Source: Corallium rubrum (Eukaryota > Cnidaria > Anthozoa > Scleralcyonacea > Coralliidae). Taken from it: 64,000 nucleotides of DNA. Location of the stretch: NCBI GenBank assembly GCA_964035015.1, contig CAXIUP010000111.1:62001-126000 (forward strand), read 5' to 3'. Each line of letters opens with the position of its first letter. Position 1 is the first letter of the stretch. Of the stretch, positions 22,901-32,139 are shown piece after piece. Both the position numbers and the translations under genes were made by a program. The notes under the pieces were generated by a model that searched no databases, was not told where the DNA came from, and was given only the letters and a program-made list of their open reading frames with translations.

Positions 22901-25900
22901 TACTCGAGCAGTCCATTTGGAAATAGTTGATGATCTAAGCGAATATACCTTCCTTAAAGCTTTTCGGAGATTTGTCAGTAGAAAGTCACTACCAAGGAAA
23001 ATAGTTTCAGATAACGCCTCGACATATTTGTCGGCCGCGGAGGAACTTAAACGTTTGTTCCAGTCTCCATCATTGAAGAAAGCGTTCAGTGAACGAGGTG
23101 TAGAATGGCATTTCATTCCTAAAAGAGCCCCGTGGTACGGTGGATTTTGGGAGAGACTAATCGGTCTTACAAAGAACGCCCTGAAGAAAGTATTAGGTCG
23201 TGCACACACCACCCTTTCGAGTCTCCAGACAATCGTTGTTGAAATCGAAGCCATGTTAAATGATCGACCTATTACCTACATATCGTCCGACATCCGAGAT
23301 GAAGAACCCCTCACACCGTCCCATCTACTGTATGGACGACGCATCACCTCCCTTCCCCACTTACGCGTGGAGGACGGCGAGGCTGACGACCCTGACTTTG
23401 GAAGTGCTTCACAAGTCAAAGTGGCTGCCAAAAAACAAGCGCTATTTCTCAAACATTTTTGGTCTCGATGGAAGGGAGAATACCTGACGTCTCTTCGGGA
23501 ATTTCACAAAGTGACAGGAAACAACAGCCAAACAATACGCACTGGTGAGGTGGTCTTGGTTCACGACGACAGTCCGAGAACAAGCTGGAAACTGGCAGTA
23601 ATCGAAGACCTCATCAGAGGAGGTGACGGATTGATCCGTGCCGCCAATGTACGTACCAGCACTGGTCAAACAAATAGACCAATTGCTAAACTATACCCTC
23701 TTGAAGTTACAACCGACACCATATCTGATTCTGTTGCAGTTAATGAACCTGAAAAAACACCCGAAGACCAACGTGGAGAAATTGAAAATGAACGTCGGCC
23801 TAAGCGAGCAGCAGTTAGAAGAGCATCGAATCGGATATCTACATGGACACGAATACTCGGCGCCCCCCTCCCCCCCGGAGGATGTCGAGAACTTCCTGTG
23901 TTAACATTATCAGCGGTATTTCAGTTAATGTACGTGGGCTCAGAAGGGCGCTTCGGGTTCTCGTCTGACCTCGTGTATAGTTTTTTGTGTTTGTGTTGAA
24001 TAAAGTTTAAATATACCTGTGGAATTCCTCCCTTTTATACTATCGAACCCCGCTATTCCTTACAGTCTCCTGTTTTTGGCCACCGCTGAAAGCGGTAGCC
24101 ATCTCAGGACAAATATAATTGCGTGGAATTTATTGTAAAGTGTGTGACTGAACGTCAGAGAAATATATTGTAAACACACGGTATTTCCGCGGACTTATTT
24201 TAAAATGCAATTCAGAATATTTCGAAAACTATAGCTTAGAACAACACGAAATTTAGGAAGAATGGTATTTTGATTATTAACTTTCATCACATGGAGATAA
24301 ACGCGCGTGAACGTTAGTCAAAATACTATTCTTCGTAAATGTTGTGAAGTTCTAAGCGAAACGTTTCGAAACATCAGCTTTCGATTAAACAAGTCACAGT
24401 CAATTAAATAGCTCACTCAGGCGGTTGGCTCGATCACGGCTCGATCTATAATAGCATGGAAATGCGCGTTTCAAATTTCACTCGCCCGTCAAAACAAAGA
24501 AACATCGATTCACCTTTATATTAGTATAATCGTATTAATTTTACTATTGATGTTGATAATACTTCGGATTTACCCACACTGTAACTCTGTAAGCCTTGAA
24601 CTCTAACAATATTTAATATATTATCCATTACTCCTGACAATGCAATAGCCAGCGAGGTTTGGGGTTAATTTTTGTGGTAATTTTGGTGAAGGAAAATTTC
24701 GAGTGTGGAATGTATACGGCTATAAGACCAAACTGGGACCAGTTGCAAAAAAAGCAACAGCAAGGCTAGCCGCAGTGCTCTAGGTTTTTTGGGTTGTTTT
24801 TTTGTTTGATTTTTTTGGGGGGGGGGGGGGGGGGGGCGAGAGGTGGCAAACAACTGCGCGCTACACATGCATGCGTAGCATGCCTATCTTAATTAAACTC
24901 TGCGCAAGCAAACCAGTGACAATCATTGCAGTTAATTGAGTTTATACACACCTATAAATGATATTTTCCCTGGAAAGGTTTATCCTTTGCTGTCTTTCAC
25001 AGTAACCTTATCATGAATGGAAGGATTTTCTGGAGTTCTTACGTTCTTGCCTTCTACCAAGGAATATTTCATCTCACCAGGAAAGTAAACAAGAAAAGTG
25101 GCCTCACTTTTTCCTTGAGATGCTAGTATAAAAAAATTTTGATTTTTTTAATTTTAGAAAAGGAACTTTTACATAAAAAAGAATAGTATACAACATTATA
25201 GTTACGTATTTAAGAGTATAATATATTAATATATGCTAATCAAATATAGCATAAAAGTGAATAATAAGCGAATCTAAAACAAACTGAACTTATAACAATT
25301 CTGAATCAAGCGGGGTCGTTAGGCGGTACATTTTTAAATACTTTATTCTAATTTAAACCGCGTATTTCTATACGATGGTAAAACCCGCGTGAGTGAGCGA
25401 CTAATCTGATAGCGTTTCTATTTGTGTAACAAGAGATCAAAGAAGAATGGTAGCACTTAACTCACAGCTGTTGTTTTGACAGATGAGCTGATAAAAAAAA
25501 ATCTGAGTTGCAAAGCTTATATAGTGGTCGAGAATTATCAAAGAAACGTTTACTCATTGCCATCGGTTCACAAGCTATAGAATTTGCGCGATAAATTAGT
25601 TAATAACTTTAATTTCATAGTCAAATACAAGAATATTCAGGGTAATTTTGGAAGTTAGAATACATTATTTGAGCGGTTGTTTTCAAATGAATATCTGTCA
25701 CCAAAGAGTAATTCTTAAGCAGTCGCAAAAACTTACGCAAATTATCTTTGCTTGATGTGCCAACCGTTATTACTTCCAACCAAATTAAATCGCAGGGCCT
25801 GCGGCCAACTCAATAACTGACTGAGGTTTTGTAACAAAATTAAGTATAGTTGTTTGGGAAAAACCTGTGTAATTAAACTAAAACTTCTATAGGAATTTTT

Positions 25901-26292
25901 ATTCCACTTCCTATAGAAAATTTATTCTTTTAGATTCTGGACGGAGAGCCGAATTAGGCCAAATAGACTGATTACAGACTTTGAAAGAGAGGAATCACAA
26001 TCTATATATGCGCGCTGTATATCACATCGTATTTCTAGTATTAAACCTGCAACGCCAATAAGTGCCATGCACTAGTACTCTAAAAAAAGTAATTATTTAG
26101 TTTTATAGTTATAGTCATCGGTAGAATAAAACGTGACTCATGCATTCCCAGATCTACAATGAACAATTCTGTCATTTACAGCTGCCGAAAGTATGATAGA
26201 ATATGTAGAAGGATAAATCACTTACCAGGGTATTTGTCTTTTAAGATTTTCTTTTGCAGCCTTTCTGAACTTGGAATCCTACCGGAAGCCAT
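12989..26292 (-). CDS. BEN-domain protein, nine exons, with one premature stop
   Basis: Exons in transcript order: 26226-26292, 24952-25122, 17300-17437, 16196-16288, 14786-14865, 14378-14605, 14003-14083, 13289-13469, 12989-13110. All junctions have GT..AG and agreeing phases, and the total is 1161 bp, exactly 387 codons. The C-terminal part (exons 7-9) matches the BEN fold pattern: a hydrophobic start (QDEFIVGGVNLIQ), LLSQLFTEEEM, LDQGKINLI, and W-DIR-SLNQKC near the end. BEN domains bind DNA and usually act in chromatin repression. Exon 2 (YFPGEMKYSLVEG) and exon 3 resemble the N-terminal module of cnidarian BEN proteins. Exon 4 is acidic/Ser-rich, and exon 6 contains a short coiled-coil-like stretch and a PPPPQKKPK basic patch. 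Codon 70, in exon 2, is TAA (24980-24982), where the frame otherwise reads through cleanly. It is a fresh pseudogene, a null allele or a base error. The start codon sits 291 bp from a divergent ORF. Confidence 0.8.
13550..13815. repeat. AT-rich ATTAA/TTATT repeats in BEN intron 7
   Basis: Degenerate AAATT and TTATT pentamer/trimer runs with a duplicated aaaaataacataat block (about 13568 and 13725). Confidence 0.7.
13903..13984. repeat. CAG/CTG trinucleotide repeat in BEN intron 7
   Basis: About 22 uninterrupted AGC units flanked by AGT variants. On the sense strand of the BEN gene it reads CTG, and it lies about 20 bases from the exon-7 donor (14002). The polyleucine and polyalanine ORFs over it are artefacts. 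Confidence 0.95.
14866..16195. other. BEN intron 4, with foldback hairpin
   Basis: No gene seen. It contains a hairpin repeat at 15853-15983 with ~47-base arms (tcaaatactcgacgtcggac and partly matched complement) around a short gc-rich centre, typical of a small MITE. The rest is AT-rich intron. Confidence 0.65.
16416..17051. mobile_element. 636-bp foldback element in BEN intron 3
   Basis: Ends AAGGTTATCGTACACCTT and its reverse complement. The inverted arms run about 16416-16711 and 16803-17051 with scattered mismatches and small gaps. The arms include cggtgtcggcgattttcaaa and gatcaagtgagttggctt words in mirrored order. The ~90-bp centre has no coding content. No clear target duplication was found. 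Confidence 0.8.
17584..17773 (+). repeat. Bel/Pao 5' LTR
   Basis: 190 bp, TG…CA, with AATAAA (gttgaataaag) and a tandem GTGTTT stretch. It has two extra repeat units relative to the 3' LTR. Confidence 0.95.
17791..20090 (+). pseudogene. Bel/Pao gag-protease region
   Basis: The first ATG after the primer site (17791) opens an N-terminal coiled coil (LEQLERKKDLLKELDEKI), a DUF1759-type gag core (LPVFLGNPLNWQSFWDSFES), two to three Cys/His zinc knuckles (CVYCKQNHSSNAC, CFNCLGHHKASHC, CKNCNRKHHTSLC) and a DUF1758-type aspartic protease with NILFDEGAQRSFI. A PRDPP-type repeat (about 19200-19270) separates knuckles and protease. TGA at 19558-19560 interrupts the protease. The same frame stays open beyond it to about 20090, where a one-base shift moves the reading to the RT frame. 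Confidence 0.9.
20012..20752 (+). pseudogene. Bel/Pao reverse transcriptase
   Basis: Reverse-transcriptase fingers and palm: RIVYDCSCRQSPTSASLNDC, IATDIEKAFLHLNL, FKAVPFGATSSPFMLNATL and the catalytic MYVDNILSG, with YVDN in place of YVDD as is common in Bel/Pao. TAA at 20750-20752 ends the ORF, but the frame continues to align into NQATFNLRSWASN up to the heptamer array at 20825. Confidence 0.9.
20825..21285. repeat. Heptanucleotide ACACGAC array inside the RT gene
   Basis: About 460 bp: ACACAAC heptamers, then about 54 ACACGAC heptamers with no visible interruption, then ACAAC pentamers. It interrupts the Bel/Pao coding sequence between the RT thumb and the connection region. All three plus frames and the minus frames are open, which explains the long TTHDTRH and VCCVVCRVS ORFs. 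Confidence 0.95.
21290..22100 (+). pseudogene. Bel/Pao RT connection and RNase H
   Basis: Starts with a block following RT (NVLGLNWNISTD), then the Pao-type connection SSIFDPLGMITPVTVRAKMF, the RNase H first acidic site (HIFVDASTKAYGAV), PQLELMAALVGARL and WSDSQIVLHWI. A frameshift near 22066 moves the reading to the frame that continues WRNGPSWL. Confidence 0.9.
22380..23885 (+). pseudogene. Bel/Pao integrase
   Basis: HHCC zinc domain (HANQLHSG…CVTCRKHGG), then an rve core with Asp in RVDFTGAL, Asp in SDNASTY and Glu in PWYGGFWERLIGL, then a DUF5641-like C-terminal domain (RTGEVVLVHDD). A frame change near 22470 is needed at the left. The C-terminus runs to the start of the 3' LTR. Confidence 0.9.
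23883..24064 (+). repeat. Bel/Pao 3' LTR
   Basis: 182 bp, TG…CA, nearly identical to the 5' LTR. The preceding CCCCCCTCCCCCCCGGAGGA is a likely region for plus-strand priming. Confidence 0.95.
24205..24380. repeat. Inverted repeat in BEN intron 2
   Basis: Arms about 24213-24290 and 24305-24375 share tttcgaaa, gcttagaac and aagaat.gtattttga in mirrored order. It is a degenerate foldback MITE or hairpin right of the Bel/Pao element. Confidence 0.6.
24809..24836. repeat. Poly-G tract
   Basis: About 28 G bases in a row after a T-rich run, in BEN intron 2. It would be G-quadruplex-prone on the plus strand. Confidence 0.9.
25123..26225. other. BEN intron 1, no recognised content
   Basis: AT-rich intron between exons 1 and 2 of the BEN gene. 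No ORF, repeat or conserved element recognised. Confidence 0.6.
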
Positions 26293-26583
26293 TGTATATA
26301 AACAGTACAGATGAATATATAATGATATAATTGAGCTTGTAACTCAGTAGCAGCTAGCGAATGAACTGACTTCTCTTGTTGCATGCAACTCAGTCAAGTG
26401 ACAAATGTTTACACTGAAATCGCGCTTAAAATAATTAAGCCTTGCGTGCTTGACCAATCGTTGCGCACATCACATCATCTGATCGCATTGAGCCAATCAC
26501 ATGAACAGAAACATCTACACACATTTTTTCAGAAATTATATTAAGAGCACGTTTTATCTGAACAAGTTTCATGCATTTCTAAA
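26293..26583. promoter_or_regulatory. Candidate bidirectional promoter
   Basis: Only 291 bp separate the minus-strand BEN start codon from the plus-strand acidic ORF start. The interval holds cgcgctt and ttgcgcacatcacatcatc words and no repeats. Head-to-head spacing suggests shared regulation. This is inference. Confidence 0.35.
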
Positions 26584-27081
26584 ATGTCTAAGCGTCCCTG
26601 TGACATAAATATTCTATCAGATGAACATTCTTCTGATTCGCGCGCGAGTAATAGCGATTATGAGTGTAGCGTCAACCCAAAAAACAGATGCCTTGAATAT
26701 TTATATTCCACAAGTGATGAATCGGGAGAAGAAAGCTCAAACAACACAAGTGATGAAGAATCTATTGACCTACATGAATGTCGTGATTTGAGAGAAGAAA
26801 GCTCAAACAACACAAGTGATGAAGAATCTATTGACCTACATGAATGTCATGATTTGAGAGAAAAAAGTTCAAACAACGCAAATGATGGAGAAATAATTGA
26901 CCTACATGTAAACCCTGAACTAGAACAATCAAGCGATAAATCAACTAATTCGCTAACGTCATCGTGCAGTTCCTTGCTAGATGGTTTTTTTAATGATCAG
27001 CAGCATAGGGATCAAGCTTACTCTTTCCAGAACATAGATGCAGGACAACAACTAGAACCAGTCGAATTCAACAATGGGTAG
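26584..27081 (+). CDS. Acidic Ser/Asn-rich protein, unknown, possibly first exon
   Basis: A 165-codon ORF starting MSKRPCDINILSDEHSSDS. It is rich in Ser, Asp and Glu and contains three copies of a 22-residue repeat (EESSNNTSDEESIDLHECRD core; the third is diverged), that is a 66-bp minisatellite. No domain is recognised. The acidic, disordered composition is typical of N-terminal tails of nuclear proteins. It ends in TAG, but a GG|GTAGAG donor overlaps the stop, so it may be exon 1 of a longer gene, possibly the PHD-finger gene downstream on the same strand. Confidence 0.5.
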   Translation: MSKRPCDINILSDEHSSDSRASNSDYECSVNPKNRCLEYLYSTSDESGEESSNNTSDEESIDLHECRDLREESSNNTSDEESIDLHECHDLREKSSNNANDGEIIDLHVNPELEQSSDKSTNSLTSSCSSLLDGFFNDQQHRDQAYSFQNIDAGQQLEPVEFNNG

Positions 27082-27299
27082 AGAAGGGAATGTTTATACG
27101 GTGGAAGATGGAAATCATTTCGGTCAGTATAACTAATCTTTTTAATATGAAAAAAAAAATTGTCTTAAAAGATGAAATTCAAAATCACATGAATTGTCAT
27201 TGTTTTACCAGTTATGACAGACACTTTATAGTTTTAATTAAAAGTTTCCTGATAAGATTGCATTCACTGACGCCTGTTTGTTTTTAAAATTGAGAAAGA

Positions 27300-28895
27300 T
27301 ATATACAAAAATTTAAATCTACGAGGCCCTTTTTTGTAATTGCCACATTCTATAAATAAGATGGAGATTTATCCGTGGAAAAAAACTCTTCTTATGTACC
27401 TCCGTAGGTTGGAGCCGTAGAGGACAAATAATTTCCCGTATACAGGCTTAGCAAACGATGATAAGACCGTACGAAACTTAGTATGTGGTATTTGGTTTAT
27501 TTATTCTTTTTGTTTTGATTCGCTTTGTTAAATGAGTCAAGATGAAGGTGTGTCACCTCTCACTCAGCTTTCACACCCGTTTTCAGCATGTATACATGCA
27601 TACACATTTCCGAGATTCTATTTGTTAAAACTCGATTCAGTCTTCGCTCGTCGTTTTTAGCCAGTCGGTTGGTAAGTGCGCAAAAAAAGAGAAAAACGAT
27701 GTTAGTAAACAACATTTTTTTTAAAATTAAAACATTACAGTGGCATGTAGTTGGGTTGCTTGTTTACATAATATTAAAATGTAAGTTTTAAATTATCACT
27801 GCAGTCTTAAAAGCTTTTTTGAAATCTTGCCTACTTTATGTAATAGATACGATGTGATGGGCCGAAAGGGACAGTTTGCACATCAGATAAAGAGTGGTGT
27901 AAACATGCATTGTATTTTGACAAGTACTTATTTGTTTTGCCTTTCATCAGATGCATGATATTTTTGGTTTTTATAGCAAGTTTTTCACTCTGGTATACTG
28001 TATGAAGATCCTGTTTTAAAGGAATTTTGGTCAGCTGGCTATCTTGGTTGTCATTTTACTGCCATACAGGAAACGACACTGTACAAGTACATTCGATGTT
28101 CAAGCATAGACCACCGAATTGTCTTAGTACAAAACGAATATCACAATGTGGATGGATATGTGTCATCTATTTTAAAAAGCTACCAACATGATTGAGTTAA
28201 AACTGAATTTCAGAACACTTTAAGTGTTGCAGTAGGCAGTTGACATATACTATATATATTAACGCGGGAAAGGGCAGCTAGGAGATAAAACGTTATGTTA
28301 TAATTATATATCTGTGTTACGTACTATATTGTGTATACCATACTGTAAGTTTCAATTATAGATGTACATGCAATTACGTTTTGTTCACGTACCTGACCTT
28401 CTTCATTCAAATATAATTATAACTTATTCTAATGGTAAGTTTAATAACTTTCTGTGTGTGAACTGTGATATATTAGCTGTTATAATCTGAGATAATAACA
28501 AAGTAGACTAGGAGTTACTATCGCAAGGAAAGTGCTGCCTTTTTGCCACATGAACTGAATGCAAAATTAACTTGTACAAATACAAAGCCACACTGTATGT
28601 ATCAATTTATTTTGTAGTCAAAATTGAGATTACAACACTCGGTTTGAAAAGTGTACAAAAACAACTTCCAGTTCACAAATCACAAACCAACACATTGGAG
28701 TGGGTTATTGTCAACACTGAATTTTTGGTACCAACCATAATGGATTTGAAGTTCTAAACATCAATAGAAATATGCTATCAGAAATAGAATTGTTTGGAAT
28801 TCAGAATGACACATGTCTATAAATCATTGTCATGTCATTTGTTGACTATTCTTGTTTAATAGATGTACTGTAGATGCTGTATCTGGAATTTTTAC
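27300..28895. other. Non-coding, nothing recognised
   Basis: AT-rich sequence with no ORF above background and no clear repeats. It could be intron of the plus-strand gene that begins at 26584. Confidence 0.5.
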
Positions 28896-28901
28896 TTTCT
28901 G

Positions 28902-29362
28902 GTAATCAAATGTTTCCTAACAGTCTTTTCTTTACCCCATATATGCAGATATTTCATAAATCATATCTGTCCTGCAGTGAGAATACAGCAAATCCATAAC
29001 ATGTACAGCAAATTGTCCAATCCAAAACAACTCTGAAGCACATTACACAGGATTCCTCACGACAAATATATCATTTTGTATATAGAAGATTTCATTCCAT
29101 TACAGATGATGAAGTATATCCATATAAAACTTTTTGGTAATCAAATGTTTCCTAACAGTCTTTTCTTTGCCCCATATATGCAGATATTTCATAAATCATA
29201 TATGTCCAGTGATAATACAGCAAATCCATAACATGTACAGCAAATTGTCCAATCCAAAACTCTGAAGCACAACACAGGATTCCACACGACAAATATATCA
29301 TTTCGTATATAGAAGATTTCATTCCATTACAGATGATGAAGTATATCCATATAAAATTATTT
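28902..29362. repeat. ~230-bp tandem duplication
   Basis: Two adjacent copies (about 28902-29136 and 29137-29362), starting tggtaatcaaatgtttccta and ending gatgatgaagtatatccata, differ by a few short deletions and substitutions. Confidence 0.85.
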
Positions 29363-29419
29363 GGTAACAAACATTTTGTTGAAGTAAAAATCGATTTCTG
29401 TGTAATCCAGCTGTTCAAG

Positions 29420-30075
29420 TGGCAGATATAATCACTTTGACATTGATATTAAAATCATCATAAGTCATCTTAGATTTATGAAATTTGTTGAACTCTGAAT
29501 ATATAAACTAAACTTACAGATATAATCACTTTGACATTGACATTAAAATCATCATAAGTCATCTTAGATTTATGAAATTTGTTGAACTCTGAATATATAA
29601 ACTAAACTTACAGATATAATCACTTTGACATGATATTAAAATCATCATAAATCTCTATATTTATAATGAACCCTGTTTCCCTCGATATTTATAATGAACC
29701 CTATTTCCCTCGATATTCGCAACTTTATTAAACCGGTTCACCACATCGATAAATGAACTCTGAATATATAAACTAAACTTACTTGTCTTATGTACTCAAA
29801 ATTTCGGGTAAAACACTTTAAGACACATGTTATTCTTTGAGGTGAATTGAAGAAATTTTGTTGAACAACCCCCTCATTTTACAATGAACCCTGTTTCCCT
29901 CGACATTCGCAACTTTATTAAACCGGTTCACCACATCGATAAATGAACTCTATAAAAATGAATATATAAACTAAACTTACAGATATAATCACTTTATGTA
30001 CTGAAAATTTCGGGTAAAACACTTTAAGACAACACTTTAAGACACATCTTATTCTTTGAGGCGAATTGAAGAAAT
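29420..30075. repeat. Nested tandem repeats (~92 bp and a larger composite)
   Basis: A ~92-bp unit (agatataatcactttgacat … gaatatataaactaaactta) occurs in at least three copies from 29424. It is then interleaved with a second unit (aatgaaccctgtttccctcg … aaccggttcaccacatcgat) present at about 29665-29755 and 29880-29950. The gggtaaaacactttaagaca segment is also repeated near 29805 and 30013. Confidence 0.85.
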
Positions 30076-30506
30076 TTTGTTGAACAACCCCCTCATTTTA
30101 CAAACGAACTTGAATAATTAATGAGCCCCCTGGAATGGACCGACATCTCCACTCCTAACAGCAGTTTGAGATCATGTCGACTATACATAACTCGGCCGGG
30201 GACTGGACACGAAAACGCAAGAACGTCATGTAACGTCAAGAATAGGGTGCTGCCTCCCTACGGGTCGGCAGCAATTATGTGCAGTAAGGTGCTCTAACTT
30301 GTAATAATTTTCTTTTTGGATCTTGATTACATTATTTGAAGATTACGACTACCCGAGCCCGGGTGGAGGGCCGAAGGCCCGGACCCTGGGGGAGGGTGCT
30401 AATCTCGATATGCGTGGAGTCCACTTACACACGAAATTACACGCGAGTGGGAAAGAAATTCTGCGAGATGTTTATATATTACATATATATATATATATAT
30501 ATATAT

Positions 30507-30552
30507 ATCATTGTTCGTCCATATATATATATATATATGGACGAACAATGAT
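30507..30552. repeat. 46-bp perfect palindrome with TA core
   Basis: Reads atcattgttcgtccat, an alternating TA core, then atggacgaacaatgat. It sits beside another TA run (30484-30506). Cruciform-forming, function unknown. Confidence 0.9.
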
Positions 30553-30621
30553 AAACACGACTAGAAACCATTGAAAAAGCAAAAAAAATTGCGATAAAGA
30601 CCGGGAAAGCTGCCGACAAAT

Positions 30622-30837
30622 GTGACTGGAAAAACCCCCCAAAGATGTTTCTCATGCGGTGTTCAAAGCCGGCAAAAGACTTTTCCACTGGTATATCTTG
30701 GCTCGAGAGAGGAAAATGAATTGAAAAGAACATCAAAACAAACAGCTCTTCACATTTTGAAGAGGACTGATTGTTTTTTTTGTCAAGATTGTTTTAACAA
30801 GTCAAATACATTAAGAATCCTAAGATAGGAAAGACAT
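30622..30837 (+). CDS. Possible Cys-rich exon, unknown
   Basis: An open stretch with RCFSCG and, 40 residues on, CFFCQDCF, spaced like a small zinc-binding module. No ATG start and no clear GT donor before TAG. It lies on the same strand and upstream of the PHD exons. Could be a chance ORF. Confidence 0.25.
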
Positions 30838-30845
30838 ATGCTTCA

Positions 30846-31998
30846 CTGGGATCCTGTTTAGGATCTTTATTACTGTCAGATGTTACTAAGATCCTGGTTA
30901 GGATCTTGTTGCAGGGCTGTAGCCACTATTGGTGCGACAAAGCCAGTCGAGGCCGAAGGCTGAGAACTTCTAGGGTGGTCCGGGGGCATGCTCCCCCGGG
31001 AAAATTTTGAAAATTGAAGGCTCTAAAATGGCATTTCCCGCATTATGAGACTACTCTGATCCCCAGATATACATCGAAAATCATGCAAACTCGTGTATGG
31101 TGTAACCATATGCAACGTCCTTCTAACGTCGAGGAGAAATGGGCCTGGGTATGAGATATGCTTGAGTAGATGCCTTCAGTTGCTTCAAACAGGCTGTTTA
31201 ATAATAAACTGGCTTTTGAAACAGTGCAACTGCTTCTATCATCCAGATATCACTCACTATTCAGTATAAGTATTTCTGAAAAATTTATGTTCCATGAAAT
31301 TATTGGTCGCACTTGTCGCACCGGTGGCTACGGCCCTGTGTTGATTTAAGGATCCTGGCTAGGATCCTGTTAATTCTATATCCTAACAAGAACTTCATTT
31401 TAGGATGCTGTTAACTTTAATTTATTAGGATCCTAACAGGAACTTCAGGTTATGATCCTAGTAATTTTAGGATTCTATCACGATACTGGCTAGGATCTTG
31501 TTAATTTTAGGATCCTAACAAAATCCTGGTTAGAATCCCATTAATTTTAGGATCATATCAGGATTCAGGTTAGGATCCTGTTAATTTTAGGATTCTATCA
31601 GGATTCTAGTTAGGATCCTGTTAATTCTATTTAGGATCCTGATAATTTTAGGATTTTATCAGGACCCTGATTAGGATCCTGTTAGTTCTAGGATCCTAAC
31701 AGGATTTTGGTTAGGATCCTGTTAATTTTAGGATCCTATCAGGATTCTGGTTAGGATCCTGTTAATTTTATTTAGGATCCCGATAATTTTAGGATTTTAT
31801 CAGGACCCTGATTAGGATCCTGTAAATTTTAGGATCCTAGCAGGATTCTAGTTAGGATCCTGTTAATTTTAGGATCCTAACAGGATTCTATTTAGGATCC
31901 TGATAATTTTAGGATTTTATCAGGATCCTGATTAGGATCCTGTAAATTTTAAGATCCTAGCAGGATCCTACAGGATCCTGTTTAGGATTTTTACCAGG
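30846..31998. repeat. GGATCCT-rich array B
   Basis: About 700 bp of AGGATCCTGTTAATTTTAGG-type units (~40-60 bp spacing), split by a MITE at 30912-31338. The right edge is aggatttttaccagggta, the mirror of the left edge of array A, followed by unique sequence. The spacers (TTAATTTT) differ from those of array A (TACAGG, TATACAA). Confidence 0.9.
30912..31338. mobile_element. hAT-type MITE inside array B
   Basis: 427 bp with ends CAGGGCTGTAGCCAC and GTGGCTACGGCCCTG (inverted, one mismatch), followed inward by ggtgcgacaa / tgtcgcacc. CAGGG termini fit hAT elements. tgttg is present on both flanks, so a full 8-bp duplication is not clear. It contains a ccgggggcatgctcccccgg palindrome similar to that near the right end of the 6.4-10.9 kb hAT. 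No coding capacity. Confidence 0.8.
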
Positions 31999-32139
31999 GT
32001 ATAGTATCTAACAAAAACTTTGGAGTTGTGTGTTCTTGAACAAGTTTTAAGATTTGTGACATCAATTAGTAATAATAAATGACATGTTGTAGACAGTATT
32101 TTTGAACCAAATAAGAGGCAAGTTTTTTATTTGTTTTAG

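Larger units (their letters stand above)
17584..24064 (+). mobile_element. Bel/Pao LTR retrotransposon, antisense in BEN intron 2
   Basis: LTRs at 17584-17773 and 23883-24064 begin TG and end CA. They are flanked by the 5-bp target duplication GTCTC (17579-17583 and 24065-24069). The LTRs differ by a 3-bp and a 6-bp repeat-unit indel, one single-base indel and one substitution. A tRNA primer site (tggtgccgtgacc) follows the left LTR. The internal region has gag, protease, RT, RNase H and integrase in Bel/Pao order. At least one nonsense codon in gag-pro, one in RT, several frameshifts and a heptamer expansion make it non-autonomous despite the similar LTRs. Confidence 0.95.

Noticed and set aside
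24949-25122. BEN exon 2 ending at an internal AAC|GTAAGA donor (avoiding the TAA)
   Set aside because: Would need a poor acceptor in exon 3 and loses conserved-looking residues; the ATAG|GTGTGT donor gives matching phase and an exact 387-codon total. Still possible as an alternative transcript.
28902-32000. Regularly spaced repeats considered as a CRISPR-like array
   Set aside because: Units are adjacent or degenerate with no unique spacers of equal length, and the surrounding DNA is clearly eukaryotic.
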